A stretch of 64,000 bases of DNA from Sipunculus nudus (lineage: Eukaryota; Annelida; Sipuncula; Golfingiida; Sipunculidae), in assembly GCA_026874595.1 (NCBI GenBank), contig CM049318.1:10957241-11021240 (forward strand), given 5' to 3'. The text below holds more notes on this DNA, generated by a model. That model saw only the letters and a list, made by a program, of their open reading frames with translations. It searched no databases and was not told where the DNA came from. The stretch is not shown here. The stretch's first letter is position 1.

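Overview
This is eukaryotic, animal-type DNA. Long AT-rich introns with GT-AG borders separate short exons, and the introns carry MITE-like elements, a dead non-LTR retrotransposon and many microsatellites. I found no prokaryotic features. The protein type (Thr-rich mucin with TIL, VWC-like and discoidin-like modules) and the repeat load suggest a marine invertebrate, perhaps a lophotrochozoan. The species cannot be named from this window.

The whole window appears to be the inside of ONE gene on the minus strand. I placed 55 exons (e1 at 64000 to e55 at 225, in transcription order), plus a tentative 56th at 1-35. All splice junctions keep the reading frame. Together they encode about 21.8 kb, or roughly 7,280 residues, of a giant secreted mucin-like protein. 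Both ends are missing: e1 runs off the right edge, and no start codon, signal peptide, terminal stop or poly(A) site is visible. Long Val-rich (VVVPAVV) plus-strand frames and Gln/Leu-rich minus-strand frames are shadows of the Thr-rich exons.

Layout in transcription order (right to left). (1) 64000-11331: 16 copies of a module of about 135-150 residues, called DL here, alternate with 25 Thr-rich PTS (mucin) exons. DL starts with Cys just before a Gly-Met and ends with a Cys in an ACFE-like motif. DL and PTS exons are phase 1-1, except three DL modules split by a phase-0 intron. DL looks like a divergent F5/8C (discoidin) galactose-binding-like fold. (2) 9943-8797: two short PTS exons and a Cys-rich exon. 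(3) 7706-3470: a two-exon TIL-like/VWC-like cassette, present twice and nearly identical. (4) 2409-225: a short PTS exon, then TIL, a small Cys-rich exon, and TIL plus VWC-like, as in the C-terminal parts of gel-forming mucins and hemocytin/SCO-spondin-type proteins.

The gene grew by duplicating multi-exon blocks. Block D1 (14039-27485) matches block D2 (52140 to beyond 64000) exon by exon across 11 exons. Block E1 (33535-42403) matches E2 (45285-50917) across 6 exons. In-frame minisatellites of 15-42 bp also changed PTS lengths. The joint product would be a long, heavily O-glycosylated chain studded with disulfide-closed, possibly glycan-binding domains: a candidate mucus, adhesive or matrix polymer.
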